Source: Caproiciproducens faecalis (GTDB lineage: Bacteria > Bacillota > Clostridia > Oscillospirales > Acutalibacteraceae). Taken from it: a stretch of DNA of 64,000 nucleotides. Both the position numbers and the translations under genes were made by a program. Location of the stretch: the NCBI RefSeq assembly GCF_019448085.1, contig NZ_JAGFNZ010000001.1:682001-746000 (forward strand), given 5' to 3'. Shown piece after piece: positions 43,327 to 52,285 of the stretch; position 1 is the first letter of the stretch; the number at the start of each line of letters is the position of its first letter. The notes beneath the pieces were generated by a model. That model saw nothing but the letters and a program-made list of their open reading frames with translations, was not told where the DNA came from and made no database searches.

Positions 43327-44535
43327 TTACAAGTTCACTATACCATTACACTTACACCATTTTGCTATTTTGGATTGATGTTTCTCTAACTTTGAAATAA
43401 TTTCTAATATAGTGTGAGTAATACTCTCGCTATAAGTATAGAAATTTTGAAGATTATCATTCTTCATTTCTATAAATTTGTCATCTAATTTATTTACTTT
43501 CTCATATAATTCACTTATAGAAATATATAAGTCGCTATCACTTAATAAAACTAATTCTGTGCTATTGTCCTTCCATTTTTGGCTATTCATATTAAATGTA
43601 TATTTTTCGATAAAGCTATCTGTGGCAACCAATTTATAGTACTTTTCACAAATATCATATAATCTTCCTTCGAAGCCATCAGTTTTTTCAAAACCCTTAT
43701 AATACAAATCAAAAGTATCTTGATCAAATTGGCCTTCTTGGACAACATCTGAACTTATCTTAAACAGAACTAACTTTTCATACAAAAGGGCTACATCTGA
43801 TTTATCTTTGTTTTCTTTCGTATTAAAATCTTTTATGCCGTTATAAATATATTTCAATATTTCAAAGTTGTTTTCTGATATATCATTTTTTGCAAATAAG
43901 TTCTCAAATGAATTTCGCTCTATGAAGGATTGTATTTGTATGAATTCTTTGTAAATATCTCTATCTTGATTCTTTTTTAATTCAATTATATATTGCTCTC
44001 TTTCATCTTTTAATTTTGAAACTATATGTATTTGCTTTGCTTCTAAATATTCATCATCATAAAATCTAAGCTCTTCAGTTTCGATTGCAGAATTGATACT
44101 TTCAATCTTCTGTGCCAAAATATACAAACAGTTTGGCTTTTCATATAACTTATCATTATCAAAGTAGAAATAATCAGTCTTAACCTTTTCCAGTTTGTTT
44201 AACACTTCAACTAGCAACTCTTTACAAAAAGCCAGCGGGAACTCTAACTCTTTATTTAGTATAACCTTTTCTTCATATTCAGATGTAAAATTCAGTATAG
44301 AGCCATTGTTTTCTAATAGTTCTTTTTTCACTAGCTCAATCTGTATAAATAGCCTGTTAAATTCTTTACGTCTGGTTGCTCTTTCAGCCAGTGCATAGGA
44401 TATCCATGCTGCTAAAATTGGAACTACAACTCCAACTAACAATTCTGTAAGTGGAAGCTTATTTATAAAATCTAAGAACATGCTAAACCAATTAGATCTT
44501 GCAGAAGTAGCAACTTGCAAAACAACAAAGTACAT
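43327..44535 (-). CDS. Membrane-anchored protein of unknown family, cargo gene
   Basis: A 402-residue protein as it reads now. One N-terminal membrane span (about residues 30-50, LTELLVGVVVPILAAWISYA) is followed by a long, Lys/Glu-rich, helical cytoplasmic part with coiled-coil character. No enzymatic motif was recognised. AGAGGAAG precedes ATG 44535. The last seven residues (CNGIVNL) come from the IS inserted at 43350; before that the protein ended KWCK-stop, so it is practically intact. Strongly AT-rich and opposite in strand to the element, so it is an insertion between the CD1845 gene and the relaxase. A defence or immunity role is conceivable only by context. Confidence 0.65.
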   Translation of the reverse strand: MYFVVLQVATSARSNWFSMFLDFINKLPLTELLVGVVVPILAAWISYALAERATRRKEFNRLFIQIELVKKELLENNGSILNFTSEYEEKVILNKELEFPLAFCKELLVEVLNKLEKVKTDYFYFDNDKLYEKPNCLYILAQKIESINSAIETEELRFYDDEYLEAKQIHIVSKLKDEREQYIIELKKNQDRDIYKEFIQIQSFIERNSFENLFAKNDISENNFEILKYIYNGIKDFNTKENKDKSDVALLYEKLVLFKISSDVVQEGQFDQDTFDLYYKGFEKTDGFEGRLYDICEKYYKLVATDSFIEKYTFNMNSQKWKDNSTELVLLSDSDLYISISELYEKVNKLDDKFIEMKNDNLQNFYTYSESITHTILEIISKLEKHQSKIAKWCKCNGIVNL

Positions 44536-44740
44536 TTTATTCTTCCTCTTTCAAAGCGCTTAACTGAACCTGTTGCTATTATCTACACTTAACCACAAAT
44601 TCTATGATAGCTCATTTTCAATTCGGGAAATTATTACATACATTATATCAGATTCAATAACAATTTGTAAGGTATCCACATGACCTTTGCCTTAAAAAGA
44701 AATAATTGCGACTGATCGGCTATTTTCTTAATGCTTTTCT

Positions 44741-44765
44741 GGAAGCTTCATCGCTTCCTTTTTTT
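44741..44765 (+). terminator. Hairpin with T run before the relaxase gene
   Basis: GGAAGC, TTCATC, GCTTCC, then seven T. It lies just 8 bases before the relaxase ribosome site and could attenuate relaxase expression. A near copy of its first 12 bases (GGAAGCTCCATC) occurs at 42000. Confidence 0.7.
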
Positions 44766-44785
44766 ATTTACAGGGAGGAGTGTTT

Positions 44786-46192
44786 ATGGCAACCACGCGG
44801 CTGATGCCGCTACATACGGGCAAGGGCCGGGACGTTTGCACGGCAATCAGCGACATTATTGATTATGCAGAAAACCCGGAGAAAACGGATTATGGCAGGC
44901 TTATCACCGGCTATGAATGCGATAGTCGGACAGCCGACGCTGAATTTCTTTTTTCCAAACGGCAGTATGCCGCGCTCACCGGCAGAACGCGCGGCGCGGA
45001 CGATGTGATCGCCTATCATCTCCGGCAGTCCTTTGTCCCCGGCGAGATTACACCGGAGGAAGCAAACCGGATCGGCTGTGAGCTTACCAGACGCTTTACG
45101 AATGGGAACCATGCTTTCGTTGTCTGTACCCACATCGACAAACACCACATCCATAATCATATCATCTGGGATTCCACGTCCCTCGACTGCACACGGAAGT
45201 TCCGAAACTTTTGGGGAAGCACCAGAGCCGTGCGGCGGTTGAATGATACGCTGTGCATTGAGAACGGCTTGTCTATCGTGGAAACTCCGAAGCGTCACGG
45301 CAAGAGCTACAACAAGTGGCTGGGCGATCAGGCAAAGCCCTCCAACCGGGAAATTTTGCGTGTGGCAATAGATGCATCTCTTGCCCAGAAGCCTGCCGAT
45401 TTTGACGCGCTCCTGAAGCTCTTGCGGAAAGCCGGATATGAAGTCAAACCAGGAAAAATTTCTTCCCTGCGCGGAAAGAATCAGAAGCGGTTTATCCGGC
45501 TGGATACGCTCGGCAGCGGCTACGGAGAAACGGAATTGCGAGCCGTCCTCTCCGGCGAAAAGGCACAAAAACCGCGTAAGGAAATCATCCGGTCTGTGTC
45601 TGAGAAACAAGTCAATCTGCTGGTGGATATTCAGGCCAAACTCCGCGCCGGAAAGGGCGTCGGTTACGAACGCTGGGCAAAGGTGTTCAATCTCAAACAG
45701 ATGGCGCAGACGGTGAATTATCTCACCGAACACAGCCTGTTGGAGTACGATGCGCTTGCCTCTAAAACGACTTCGGCTACCGCCCGGTACAACGAACTTT
45801 CCACACAAATCAAAGTAGCTGAAAAACGTCTGGCAGAGATCGCCGTTCTGAAAACGCAGATCGTCAATTATGCCAAAACTCGCGACACCTACGTTGCCTA
45901 CCGCAAGGCGGGGTATTCAAAAAAGTTTCTTTCGGAGCATGAGAGCGACATCCTTTTGCACAAGGCGGCGAAGAAATCGTTCGACGAGCTGGGTGTGAAA
46001 AAATTTCCCACTGTCAAGAGCTTACAAGCCGAATATGCGGCGATACTGGCAGAGAAAAAAGCGGCCTACGCTGATTATCGCAAGGTCCGAGATGAGATGA
46101 AAGATCTGTTGACCGTCAAGGCCAATGTGGATCGTTTACTCGGCACCGACAGGTGCCAAGAGGAGAAAGAAAAAGAGCATGGGCAGCGTTGA
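44786..46192 (+). CDS. MOBP-type relaxase
   Basis: Nicks the transfer origin and pilots the strand into the recipient. The protein has 468 residues. N-terminal relaxase domain: IIDYAENPEKTDYGRLITGY near residue 27 (probable catalytic Tyr region) and the three-His motif HIDKHHIHNHIIWDST near residue 116. The rest is helical with NYAKTRDTYVAYRKAGYSKK. ATG 44786 follows GGGAGGAG; the GTG six bases upstream overlaps that site. It is last in the recognisable element core and lacks the shared PSVL tail. Confidence 0.92.
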   Translation: MATTRLMPLHTGKGRDVCTAISDIIDYAENPEKTDYGRLITGYECDSRTADAEFLFSKRQYAALTGRTRGADDVIAYHLRQSFVPGEITPEEANRIGCELTRRFTNGNHAFVVCTHIDKHHIHNHIIWDSTSLDCTRKFRNFWGSTRAVRRLNDTLCIENGLSIVETPKRHGKSYNKWLGDQAKPSNREILRVAIDASLAQKPADFDALLKLLRKAGYEVKPGKISSLRGKNQKRFIRLDTLGSGYGETELRAVLSGEKAQKPRKEIIRSVSEKQVNLLVDIQAKLRAGKGVGYERWAKVFNLKQMAQTVNYLTEHSLLEYDALASKTTSATARYNELSTQIKVAEKRLAEIAVLKTQIVNYAKTRDTYVAYRKAGYSKKFLSEHESDILLHKAAKKSFDELGVKKFPTVKSLQAEYAAILAEKKAAYADYRKVRDEMKDLLTVKANVDRLLGTDRCQEEKEKEHGQR

Positions 46193-46401
46193 GCTGTCCA
46201 CGCTCCCGGAAGCACGCGGAGAATGGGTAGTTGCAGAGATACACGTAAAATAGAAATACATTCTAAAATGCCCAAATAATGCAATTGCAAACTAATTTAT
46301 GCTCACTAATGAATGATCGTAAGGGTCTGAATCCGTTTAGCATGTCATAGCAAAATTCAATATTTCGTAGAAATAATTCAAGCGTTTGTAAAGAAGAAGC
46401 A
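46193..46401. other. AT-rich spacer between relaxase and defence genes
   Basis: No gene. Contains a 10-base palindrome TGCAATTGCA (46280-46289), a possible operator for the downstream XRE regulator, and a 15-base match (46357-46371) to sequence near 7048. No integrase, attachment site or terminator is visible where the right end of the conjugative core should be. Confidence 0.55.
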
Positions 46402-46430
46402 TTGATTATGAATTGCTGGCGCGATATAAT
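46402..46430 (+). promoter_or_regulatory. Promoter of the XRE-tcmP-radical SAM operon
   Basis: TTGATT (46402-46407), 17 bases, perfect TATAAT (46425-46430). The start site would be near 46437, 40 bases before the first ATG. Confidence 0.8.
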
Positions 46431-46476
46431 ATTTTTGTGCTTTTTTACACCAACCATTTTCAAAGAGGTGATTGAA

Positions 46477-46689
46477 ATGGCTATTAGCTATAAAAAACTC
46501 TGGAAGCTGCTGATTGATAAAGATATGAAAAAAAAGGATTTACAAAGGCTGGCGGGCGTAAGTTCTGCTTCTATCACAAAACTCGGAAAGAATGAGAACG
46601 TAAATACAGAGATACTTCAAAAAATTTGTACGGCGCTGAGCTGCGATATTAGTGACATTATGGAAATGTTACCTGATAACCACAACTAA
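46477..46689 (+). CDS. XRE/Cro-type regulator
   Basis: A 70-residue single-domain helix-turn-helix protein (LLIDKDMKKKDLQRLAGVSS, ASITKLGKNENVNTEILQKI, ALSCDISDIMEML), the compact Cro/C1-like type. AAAGAGGTG is 7 bases before ATG 46477. It is the first gene of an operon with tcmP and the three-Cys protein, spaced 25 bases from tcmP, so probably the operon's own regulator. Confidence 0.87.
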   Translation: MAISYKKLWKLLIDKDMKKKDLQRLAGVSSASITKLGKNENVNTEILQKICTALSCDISDIMEMLPDNHN

Positions 46690-46714
46690 AGCCGTTATAT
46701 GCGAGGTAGATTGT

Positions 46715-47920
46715 ATGGCGAAGAAAAATGATGACTTTTTTAAAGTTAAAAAACCATGGTCTGAAGTGAAAGATGAGCTTCTGGGCTGCTATCTGAAGCC
46801 ATACATTCAAAAAATACTTCACACCCAACGTCCTATCATATATGTTGATTGCTTTGCTGGTAAAGGAAAATTTGAAGACGGAAAACCCGGATCACCTCTT
46901 ATAGCATTGAATACCATACAGGGCTGTTTAGGCTATACCAAAATGAATGACTGGAACATTAAGCCCTTTTTCATTGATGTAAACTATGCAGATGATCTAC
47001 GCACTAATCTCACGGAATATGGTGAAGTTGGTATCATTTCAGGACGCTATGAGGATGAAATTGAAAAACTGCTTTCAGACAAATCCGGATGCAACGTCTT
47101 TCTCTATATCGACCCTTATGGAATTAAGGCTTTAAACTATGGGCTATTTCAATCGTTTTCAACACGGTACAAATTTAACAGCATCGAGCTTTTAATCAAT
47201 ATGAATTCTTTTGGATTTATTCGGGAAGGATGTCGTGTCCTAGGGGTTCCTTTTGAAGATGCATCAATATTTGAAGACTTGATCGAATATGAAAGTACAA
47301 AACTTGAAGCAAACGAGAAATCTGTTAATGTGCTTAATAATATTGCAGGTGGTGACTATTGGCAAGAGATTATAAAAGCAAAAAACCGAAATGAAATATC
47401 CGTTTACGAAGCTGAAGCGCAATTTGCTGAACAGTATTGCGATCGGTTACGTCAAAATTTTAAATATGTACTTAATATGCCTTTGAAAATCAAACGCGGA
47501 CAGCTTCCAAAATACAGAATGATTCATGCCACAAATCATGTTGATGGTTGCCTTTTGATGGTTGATAATATCTGCTGCCGCTGGCAATTAATGAAAGATA
47601 TTCAAGATGGGGGACAAATGCAACTGTGGGAAGAAAACTATAATAATGATATGGTAGATGAGGAAGACATCCGTAAAAAAGTGGTCGAGCACGTTTCTGG
47701 GTATTTTTCGTTTTGCAGACTCAACATTGTTCTTGCAGACTTTTTTATGAAATATGGGCCGATATGCAAAGCAAGTGTGGTTAAATCGGTATATAAAGAT
47801 TTGGAAGATCAGGGGATGCTTGAAGTGCAAAGGACTCCGGCATATACCAAGGGAGGAAAGCCATCTTCTTTTTTTGCAGATGAAAAAAAACAGAGAACAG
47901 AAATTAGGTGGCATTCATGA
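46715..47920 (+). CDS. tcmP: Three-Cys-motif partner protein TcmP
   Basis: A 401-residue protein of the TcmP family, defined by its genomic pairing with a three-Cys radical-SAM-like protein, which is exactly the gene that follows. Near residue 42, YVDCFAGKGKFEDGKPGSPL looks like motif I of a Rossmann methyltransferase, and FLYIDPYGIKALNY near 128 looks like its motif IV. The C-terminus (from about 330) is a winged-helix-like domain (ASVVKSVYKDLEDQGMLEV). Its biochemical role is not established. It overlaps the next gene by four bases (ATGA). Confidence 0.85.
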   Translation: MAKKNDDFFKVKKPWSEVKDELLGCYLKPYIQKILHTQRPIIYVDCFAGKGKFEDGKPGSPLIALNTIQGCLGYTKMNDWNIKPFFIDVNYADDLRTNLTEYGEVGIISGRYEDEIEKLLSDKSGCNVFLYIDPYGIKALNYGLFQSFSTRYKFNSIELLINMNSFGFIREGCRVLGVPFEDASIFEDLIEYESTKLEANEKSVNVLNNIAGGDYWQEIIKAKNRNEISVYEAEAQFAEQYCDRLRQNFKYVLNMPLKIKRGQLPKYRMIHATNHVDGCLLMVDNICCRWQLMKDIQDGGQMQLWEENYNNDMVDEEDIRKKVVEHVSGYFSFCRLNIVLADFFMKYGPICKASVVKSVYKDLEDQGMLEVQRTPAYTKGGKPSSFFADEKKQRTEIRWHS

Positions 47921-48675
47921 AGACAATCACTAGAAAAACCATGTTATACAAAACTGGTGTGGAGTATGGCGACTATACAATGAATCACGTGCAAGGATGC
48001 TCCCATGGTTGCAAATATCCTTGTTATGCATATTTGATGGCAAAACGTTTCGGAAAAGTATCTTCTTATGAGGATTGGATAGAACCGCGCCTCGTAAGTA
48101 ATACTCTAGAAATTCTTGATAAGGAAATTCCTAGGTTAAAAAATAAAATCAAATCTGTTCAATTGTGTTTTACTACTGATCCATTCATGTGCGGATACGA
48201 TGAGATAAAAGAAATGAGTCTTGCTGCAATACGTAAGCTTAATAATGCTGGAATCAAATGCTGTGTTCTTACAAAGGGAATACTTCCGATTGAACTTGCA
48301 GAATACTCAAAAAATAATGAATATGGAATCACCCTCATTTCATTGGATGAAGACTATCGTCAAAGGATGGAACCGGGTTCTGCTCCATATCAGGACAGAC
48401 TTGCCGCACTACAGGCACTACACGACAGAGGGTTTTATACATGGGTAAGTGTTGAACCGTACCCAACGCCAAACCTTATTGAACAGGACATCCACAATAT
48501 ACTGGATGCTATCAATTTCGTAGACAAGATTATTTTTGGCCGGACAAATTATAGCAAAGACATTACTGCTTATAAGAGGCATAAAGATTTTTATAACGAA
48601 CAAGCCGCCGCAGTTGTTGCTTTTTGTGAAGAGCGACATATTGCTTATCATATTAAGAGCGGAACAATCACCTGA
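47917..48675 (+). CDS. Radical-SAM-like protein with C-x3-C-x3-C motif (TcmP partner)
   Basis: A 252-residue protein with VQGCSHGCKYPCYAYLMAKR near residue 26: three Cys with spacing C-x3-C-x3-C, the three-Cys motif that names TcmP's partner. Downstream, IKSVQLCFTTDPFMCGYDEI and WVSVEPYPTPN resemble the TIM-barrel strands of SplB-like radical SAM proteins. The start is ATG 47917, inside the tcmP stop. The pair plus the regulator form a three-gene cassette next to a restriction system. Substrate unknown. Confidence 0.83.
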   Translation: MKTITRKTMLYKTGVEYGDYTMNHVQGCSHGCKYPCYAYLMAKRFGKVSSYEDWIEPRLVSNTLEILDKEIPRLKNKIKSVQLCFTTDPFMCGYDEIKEMSLAAIRKLNNAGIKCCVLTKGILPIELAEYSKNNEYGITLISLDEDYRQRMEPGSAPYQDRLAALQALHDRGFYTWVSVEPYPTPNLIEQDIHNILDAINFVDKIIFGRTNYSKDITAYKRHKDFYNEQAAAVVAFCEERHIAYHIKSGTIT

Positions 48676-48743
48676 TATCGGTAATAGCCTGTTTCATGGC
48701 ACATTTACCTGTGGGCATTATGAGGTATCGGTACAGACTAGGA

Positions 48744-48773
48744 TTCCTTAAGCAATGTGCACGGCTTGAGGAA
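48744..48773 (+). promoter_or_regulatory. Hairpin just upstream of hsdM
   Basis: TTCCTTAAGC, 10 bases, GCTTGAGGAA (one G-U), ending three bases before the AAGGAG ribosome site of hsdM. It may modulate methylase translation or be a binding site. Confidence 0.5.
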
Positions 48774-48789
48774 CTTAAGGAGAGCAGCG

Positions 48790-51543
48790 ATGAACAAGCA
48801 ACAATTAGCGTCAAAAATCTGGGAATCAGCAAACCGGATGCGTTCAAAGATCGAAGCAAATGAGTATAAGGATTATATTCTTGGCTTTATTTTCTATAAA
48901 TTTCTATCAGATGAGGAAATTGGCGTTCTAAGAAAAGATGGTTGGACAGATGAGGATTTGAAAAAACTTGTCGAAAGCGATGATGAATCTGTTGGCTATT
49001 GTCAGAGTCGGCTCGGCTATTTTATCTCTTATGAGAATCTGTTTACAACCTGGCTTAAAAAGGGCAAAGATTTCAGCGTGGCAAATGTCAGAGACGCTCT
49101 TTCTGCTTTCAGTCGCCTGATCAGTGATTCACACAAGAAGGTATTTAATAAGATTTTTGACACCTTGCAAACCGGTCTGAGCAAGCTCGGAGACAGTGCG
49201 GGGTCACAGACGAAAGCGATCAGCGATCTTTTACAGCTCATCAAAGACATCCCTATGGATGGGAAGCAGGACTACGATGTTCTTGGCTTCATCTATGAGT
49301 ATCTGATTAGCAATTTTGCAGCGAACGCCGGGAAAAAGGCAGGCGAATTCTATACGCCTCATGAGGTTTCCCTTCTCATGTCTGAGATCGTCGCAAATCA
49401 CCTGAAAGGCAGAGAAAAAATCGAGATTTATGACCCTACAAGCGGTTCGGGTTCTCTGCTTATTACGATTGGCAAAAGCGTTGCAAAGTATATTGAAAAC
49501 AAAAAAAATATCAAATATTATGCGCAGGAGTGGAAAGAAAACACATATAACCTTACTCGAATGAATCTCGTTATGCGCGGCATTATTCCTGATAATATTG
49601 TAGTGCGTTGCGGTGATACCTTGGAAGATGACTGGCCCCTATTTGATGATGCGGACCCCGCAAGAACTTATACCCCGTTGTATGTGGATGCAGTTGTATC
49701 CAATCCGCCTTATTCGCAGCACTGGGACCCTTCAAATAAAGATACGGACCCACGCTATAAACGTTATGGTATGGCGCCAAAAAGCAAAGCTGACTATGCG
49801 TTTCTGCTGCATGATCTGTATCACATCAAACCAGACGGTATTATGACCATTGTTCTGCCGCATGGAGTTCTTTTCCGTGGCAGCGAAGAAGGAAAAATCC
49901 GTAAAAATCTCATTGAGAACAACAATATCGAGGCTATTATCGGCCTTCCTGCCAATATCTTCTTTGGTACCGGCATACCGACAATTATAATGGTATTAAG
50001 GCAGAAGCGACCGGATTCGGATGTCTTGTTTATCGATGCCTCCAAGGGGTTTATCAAGGCAGGCAAGAACAACAAGCTGCAGGCGTCGGATATCAAAAAA
50101 ATCGTTGATACCATCGAAGGCAAAAAGACGATTGATAAATATTCGCGCCTTGTAACTAAGAAGACAATCCGTGAAAATGACTATAATTTGAATATTCCGC
50201 GTTATGTGGATTCGTCGGATGTCGCTGAATCATGGGATATTTATGCCACAATGTTCGGCGGGATTCCGAATGCTGAAATTGAACTACTGAAAGATTACTG
50301 GACGGCTTTCCCGCAGCTCCGGAATGTGCTGTTTCAAAATGACGGTACGCCCTATTCTTCCCTTGCGGTCAGCGACGTAAAAAAAGCTATTTCCGACAGC
50401 AGCGATGTAAAAGACTTTATTCGCACATTTGAAACTGCTTTCAATGATTTTGACGGCTATCTGGATTCTGAGCTGATTGAAAAAATGCAGGAGCTGAACA
50501 TTACACAGGAAGAGGCTGCTATCAGCGAGAATATTTTCGGTCGCATCGCCGCGATACCGCTGATAGACAAATATAAGGCATATCAGTTGCTTGACGATGA
50601 ATGGAGTAAAATTTCCACCGATTTAGAGATCATCCAAACTGAAGGCTTTGCCTCCACAAAGCAGGTTGACCCCAATATGGTCATCAAGAAAAAGGACGGC
50701 AAGGATGAAGAAGTGCAGGACGGATGGATCGGCCATGTGATTCCCTTTGAACTTGTTCAGACCACCTTGCTGAAAGAACAATCTGCCGAAGTAAAAGCAA
50801 AGGAAAAACGTCTGGAGGATATTACTGCCGAGTACACGGAAATTATTGAGTCATTCTCAGAAGAGGAAAAAGTCGGCGATTTCCTGAATGATGACAATGA
50901 CGCCTTTGTCCCGGCCGAAGTCAGAAAAAAGCTCAAAGAAATCTATGAAGACGCGGATTCACCGGAACTTTCCGGCCTTTACGGATACCTTTCGCTAATA
51001 GATAAAAAAGAGAACAAGTCGGCAAAGCTGCAATATATCGCGGAGCATACCGAGGTGGATTGGTCGGCAATTGAGGGCAGCGGAGTTTATGCCAAAGGCA
51101 AAGTGACCGCGCGAATTAAGGCGTTGCAGGAAGGTTATACCTTCCCGGAAGATTCTTTCGAGGCCAAATTGGTTCAAGCGGTGTCTTTGATGGATGAGGA
51201 AAAAGATCTCAAGAAGGAAGCAAAAGAGCTTGCTGCCGCGCTGCATTTGCTGACGAAAAAGACGATTGAAAATCTTTCGGACGAGCAGGCTTTGGAACTT
51301 CTGTGGCTGAAATGGATCAGCCCGTTGTCCGCCTCTCTTCATGCGATGCCCGTCTCTATTATCAATGATTTGGTTCACTCCATACAAGCACTGGTTGAAA
51401 AGTATGCCGTGACCGGTTTGGATCTTGAAACGCAAATCAAAGAATCGGAAGCATCTCTTTCCGCGATGATCGACGATTTGCAGGGCAGTGAGTACGATAG
51501 GAAGGGCCTCAGCGAATTTCAGTCGCTGTTAAAAGGTGAGTGA
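48790..51543 (+). CDS. hsdM: Type I restriction-modification methylase subunit HsdM
   Basis: N6-adenine methyltransferase of a type I system. The protein has 917 residues. An N-terminal helical HsdM domain (IWESANRMRSKIEANEYKDY) leads to motif I IYDPTSGSGSLLITIG near 213 and motif IV VVSNPPYSQHW near 300. With about 520 residues being usual, the extra C-terminal part (from about 480, long helices and acidic linkers, WLKWISPLSASLHAMP) is notable. ATG 48790 follows AAGGAG. It is followed by hsdS after one base. Confidence 0.93.
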   Translation: MNKQQLASKIWESANRMRSKIEANEYKDYILGFIFYKFLSDEEIGVLRKDGWTDEDLKKLVESDDESVGYCQSRLGYFISYENLFTTWLKKGKDFSVANVRDALSAFSRLISDSHKKVFNKIFDTLQTGLSKLGDSAGSQTKAISDLLQLIKDIPMDGKQDYDVLGFIYEYLISNFAANAGKKAGEFYTPHEVSLLMSEIVANHLKGREKIEIYDPTSGSGSLLITIGKSVAKYIENKKNIKYYAQEWKENTYNLTRMNLVMRGIIPDNIVVRCGDTLEDDWPLFDDADPARTYTPLYVDAVVSNPPYSQHWDPSNKDTDPRYKRYGMAPKSKADYAFLLHDLYHIKPDGIMTIVLPHGVLFRGSEEGKIRKNLIENNNIEAIIGLPANIFFGTGIPTIIMVLRQKRPDSDVLFIDASKGFIKAGKNNKLQASDIKKIVDTIEGKKTIDKYSRLVTKKTIRENDYNLNIPRYVDSSDVAESWDIYATMFGGIPNAEIELLKDYWTAFPQLRNVLFQNDGTPYSSLAVSDVKKAISDSSDVKDFIRTFETAFNDFDGYLDSELIEKMQELNITQEEAAISENIFGRIAAIPLIDKYKAYQLLDDEWSKISTDLEIIQTEGFASTKQVDPNMVIKKKDGKDEEVQDGWIGHVIPFELVQTTLLKEQSAEVKAKEKRLEDITAEYTEIIESFSEEEKVGDFLNDDNDAFVPAEVRKKLKEIYEDADSPELSGLYGYLSLIDKKENKSAKLQYIAEHTEVDWSAIEGSGVYAKGKVTARIKALQEGYTFPEDSFEAKLVQAVSLMDEEKDLKKEAKELAAALHLLTKKTIENLSDEQALELLWLKWISPLSASLHAMPVSIINDLVHSIQALVEKYAVTGLDLETQIKESEASLSAMIDDLQGSEYDRKGLSEFQSLLKGE

Positions 51544-51544
51544 T

Positions 51545-52285
51545 ATGGCTGAGAAGAAAAAACCAGATATAAGGTTTAAGGGATTCAAGGATGATTGGGA
51601 ACAGCGTAAGCTTGGGGACACGCTTTCCAGCCTCCAAAACAATACGCTTTCAAGGGCGGAATTATGTTGCGAAAACGGTGCTGCAAAGAATGTGCATTAT
51701 GGCGATGTGCTGATAAAGTTCTGTGAGTATTTGGATGTCAGTAAAGAAGACCTTCCAATGATTGCGGATGACTCTGTTGTCGCAAAATACAAAGCCTCAT
51801 TTTTGAAGAACGGGGACGTAATTGTAGCCGATACGGCAGAGGATGAAACCGTCGGAAAATGCAGTGAACTAGCGGGCATAGACGGTGACATTATCCTCTC
51901 CGGTTTGCATACGATTCCATATCGTCCGCTGTTTGGCTTTGCGTCTGGATACCTTGGATACTATATGAATTCTGACTCATACCACAACCAGCTTTTACCA
52001 CTTATGCAAGGCATAAAGGTTACTTCTGTTTCTAAATCTGCGATGCAAGATACAACAATTCGTTATCCGAGATCGACGGACGAGCAGGCTCAAATCAGTG
52101 CATATTTCCGCAACCTCGACTACCTTATCACCCTTCATAAGCGCAAGTATGAAAAACTGCAAAACTTCAAAAAAGCGATGCTGGAAAAATGTTCCCGAAA
52201 GATGGCGCGGATGTGCCGGAGATTCGTTTTAAAGGATTTACTGATGCTTGGAAACTGCGAAAGTTGGGAGAACTGGTACAAATAA
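51545..52285 (+). CDS. hsdS: HsdS specificity subunit, N-terminal half (frameshifted)
   Basis: 246 residues in the present frame. IRFKGFKDDWEQRKLGDTLS opens the first target-recognition domain, followed by the central conserved helix ISAYFRNLDYLITLHKRKYE. At about 52187 one A is missing from a run (five instead of six), so the frame leaves after KKAMLEK and ends 32 codons later in nonsense. Restoring the A would join it to the second half as one normal HsdS of about 425 residues. The half-subunit could still pair with the separately started second half. Confidence 0.85.
   Translation: MAEKKKPDIRFKGFKDDWEQRKLGDTLSSLQNNTLSRAELCCENGAAKNVHYGDVLIKFCEYLDVSKEDLPMIADDSVVAKYKASFLKNGDVIVADTAEDETVGKCSELAGIDGDIILSGLHTIPYRPLFGFASGYLGYYMNSDSYHNQLLPLMQGIKVTSVSKSAMQDTTIRYPRSTDEQAQISAYFRNLDYLITLHKRKYEKLQNFKKAMLEKCSRKMARMCRRFVLKDLLMLGNCESWENWYK

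Larger units (their letters stand above)
42097..43350 (-). mobile_element. Intact IS3-family insertion sequence with 3-bp target duplication
   Basis: A 1254-bp element bounded by imperfect terminal repeats that both begin TGTAATGGT (42097 forward, 43350 reverse) and share TTGTAAC further in. The bases CTT flank both ends (42094-42096 and 43351-43353), a clean 3-bp target duplication. It encodes intact OrfA and OrfB on the minus strand, so the copy may still be mobile. Its insertion altered only the last codons of the neighbouring cargo gene. Confidence 0.9.

Noticed and set aside
7048-46371. 15-base direct repeat TCAATATTTCGTAGA at 7048-7062 and 46357-46371, possible attachment pair of the element.
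   Set aside because: A 15-base match in AT-rich DNA is expected about once by chance in a window this long. The flanks do not match, and the positions do not coincide with the borders inferred from gene content.
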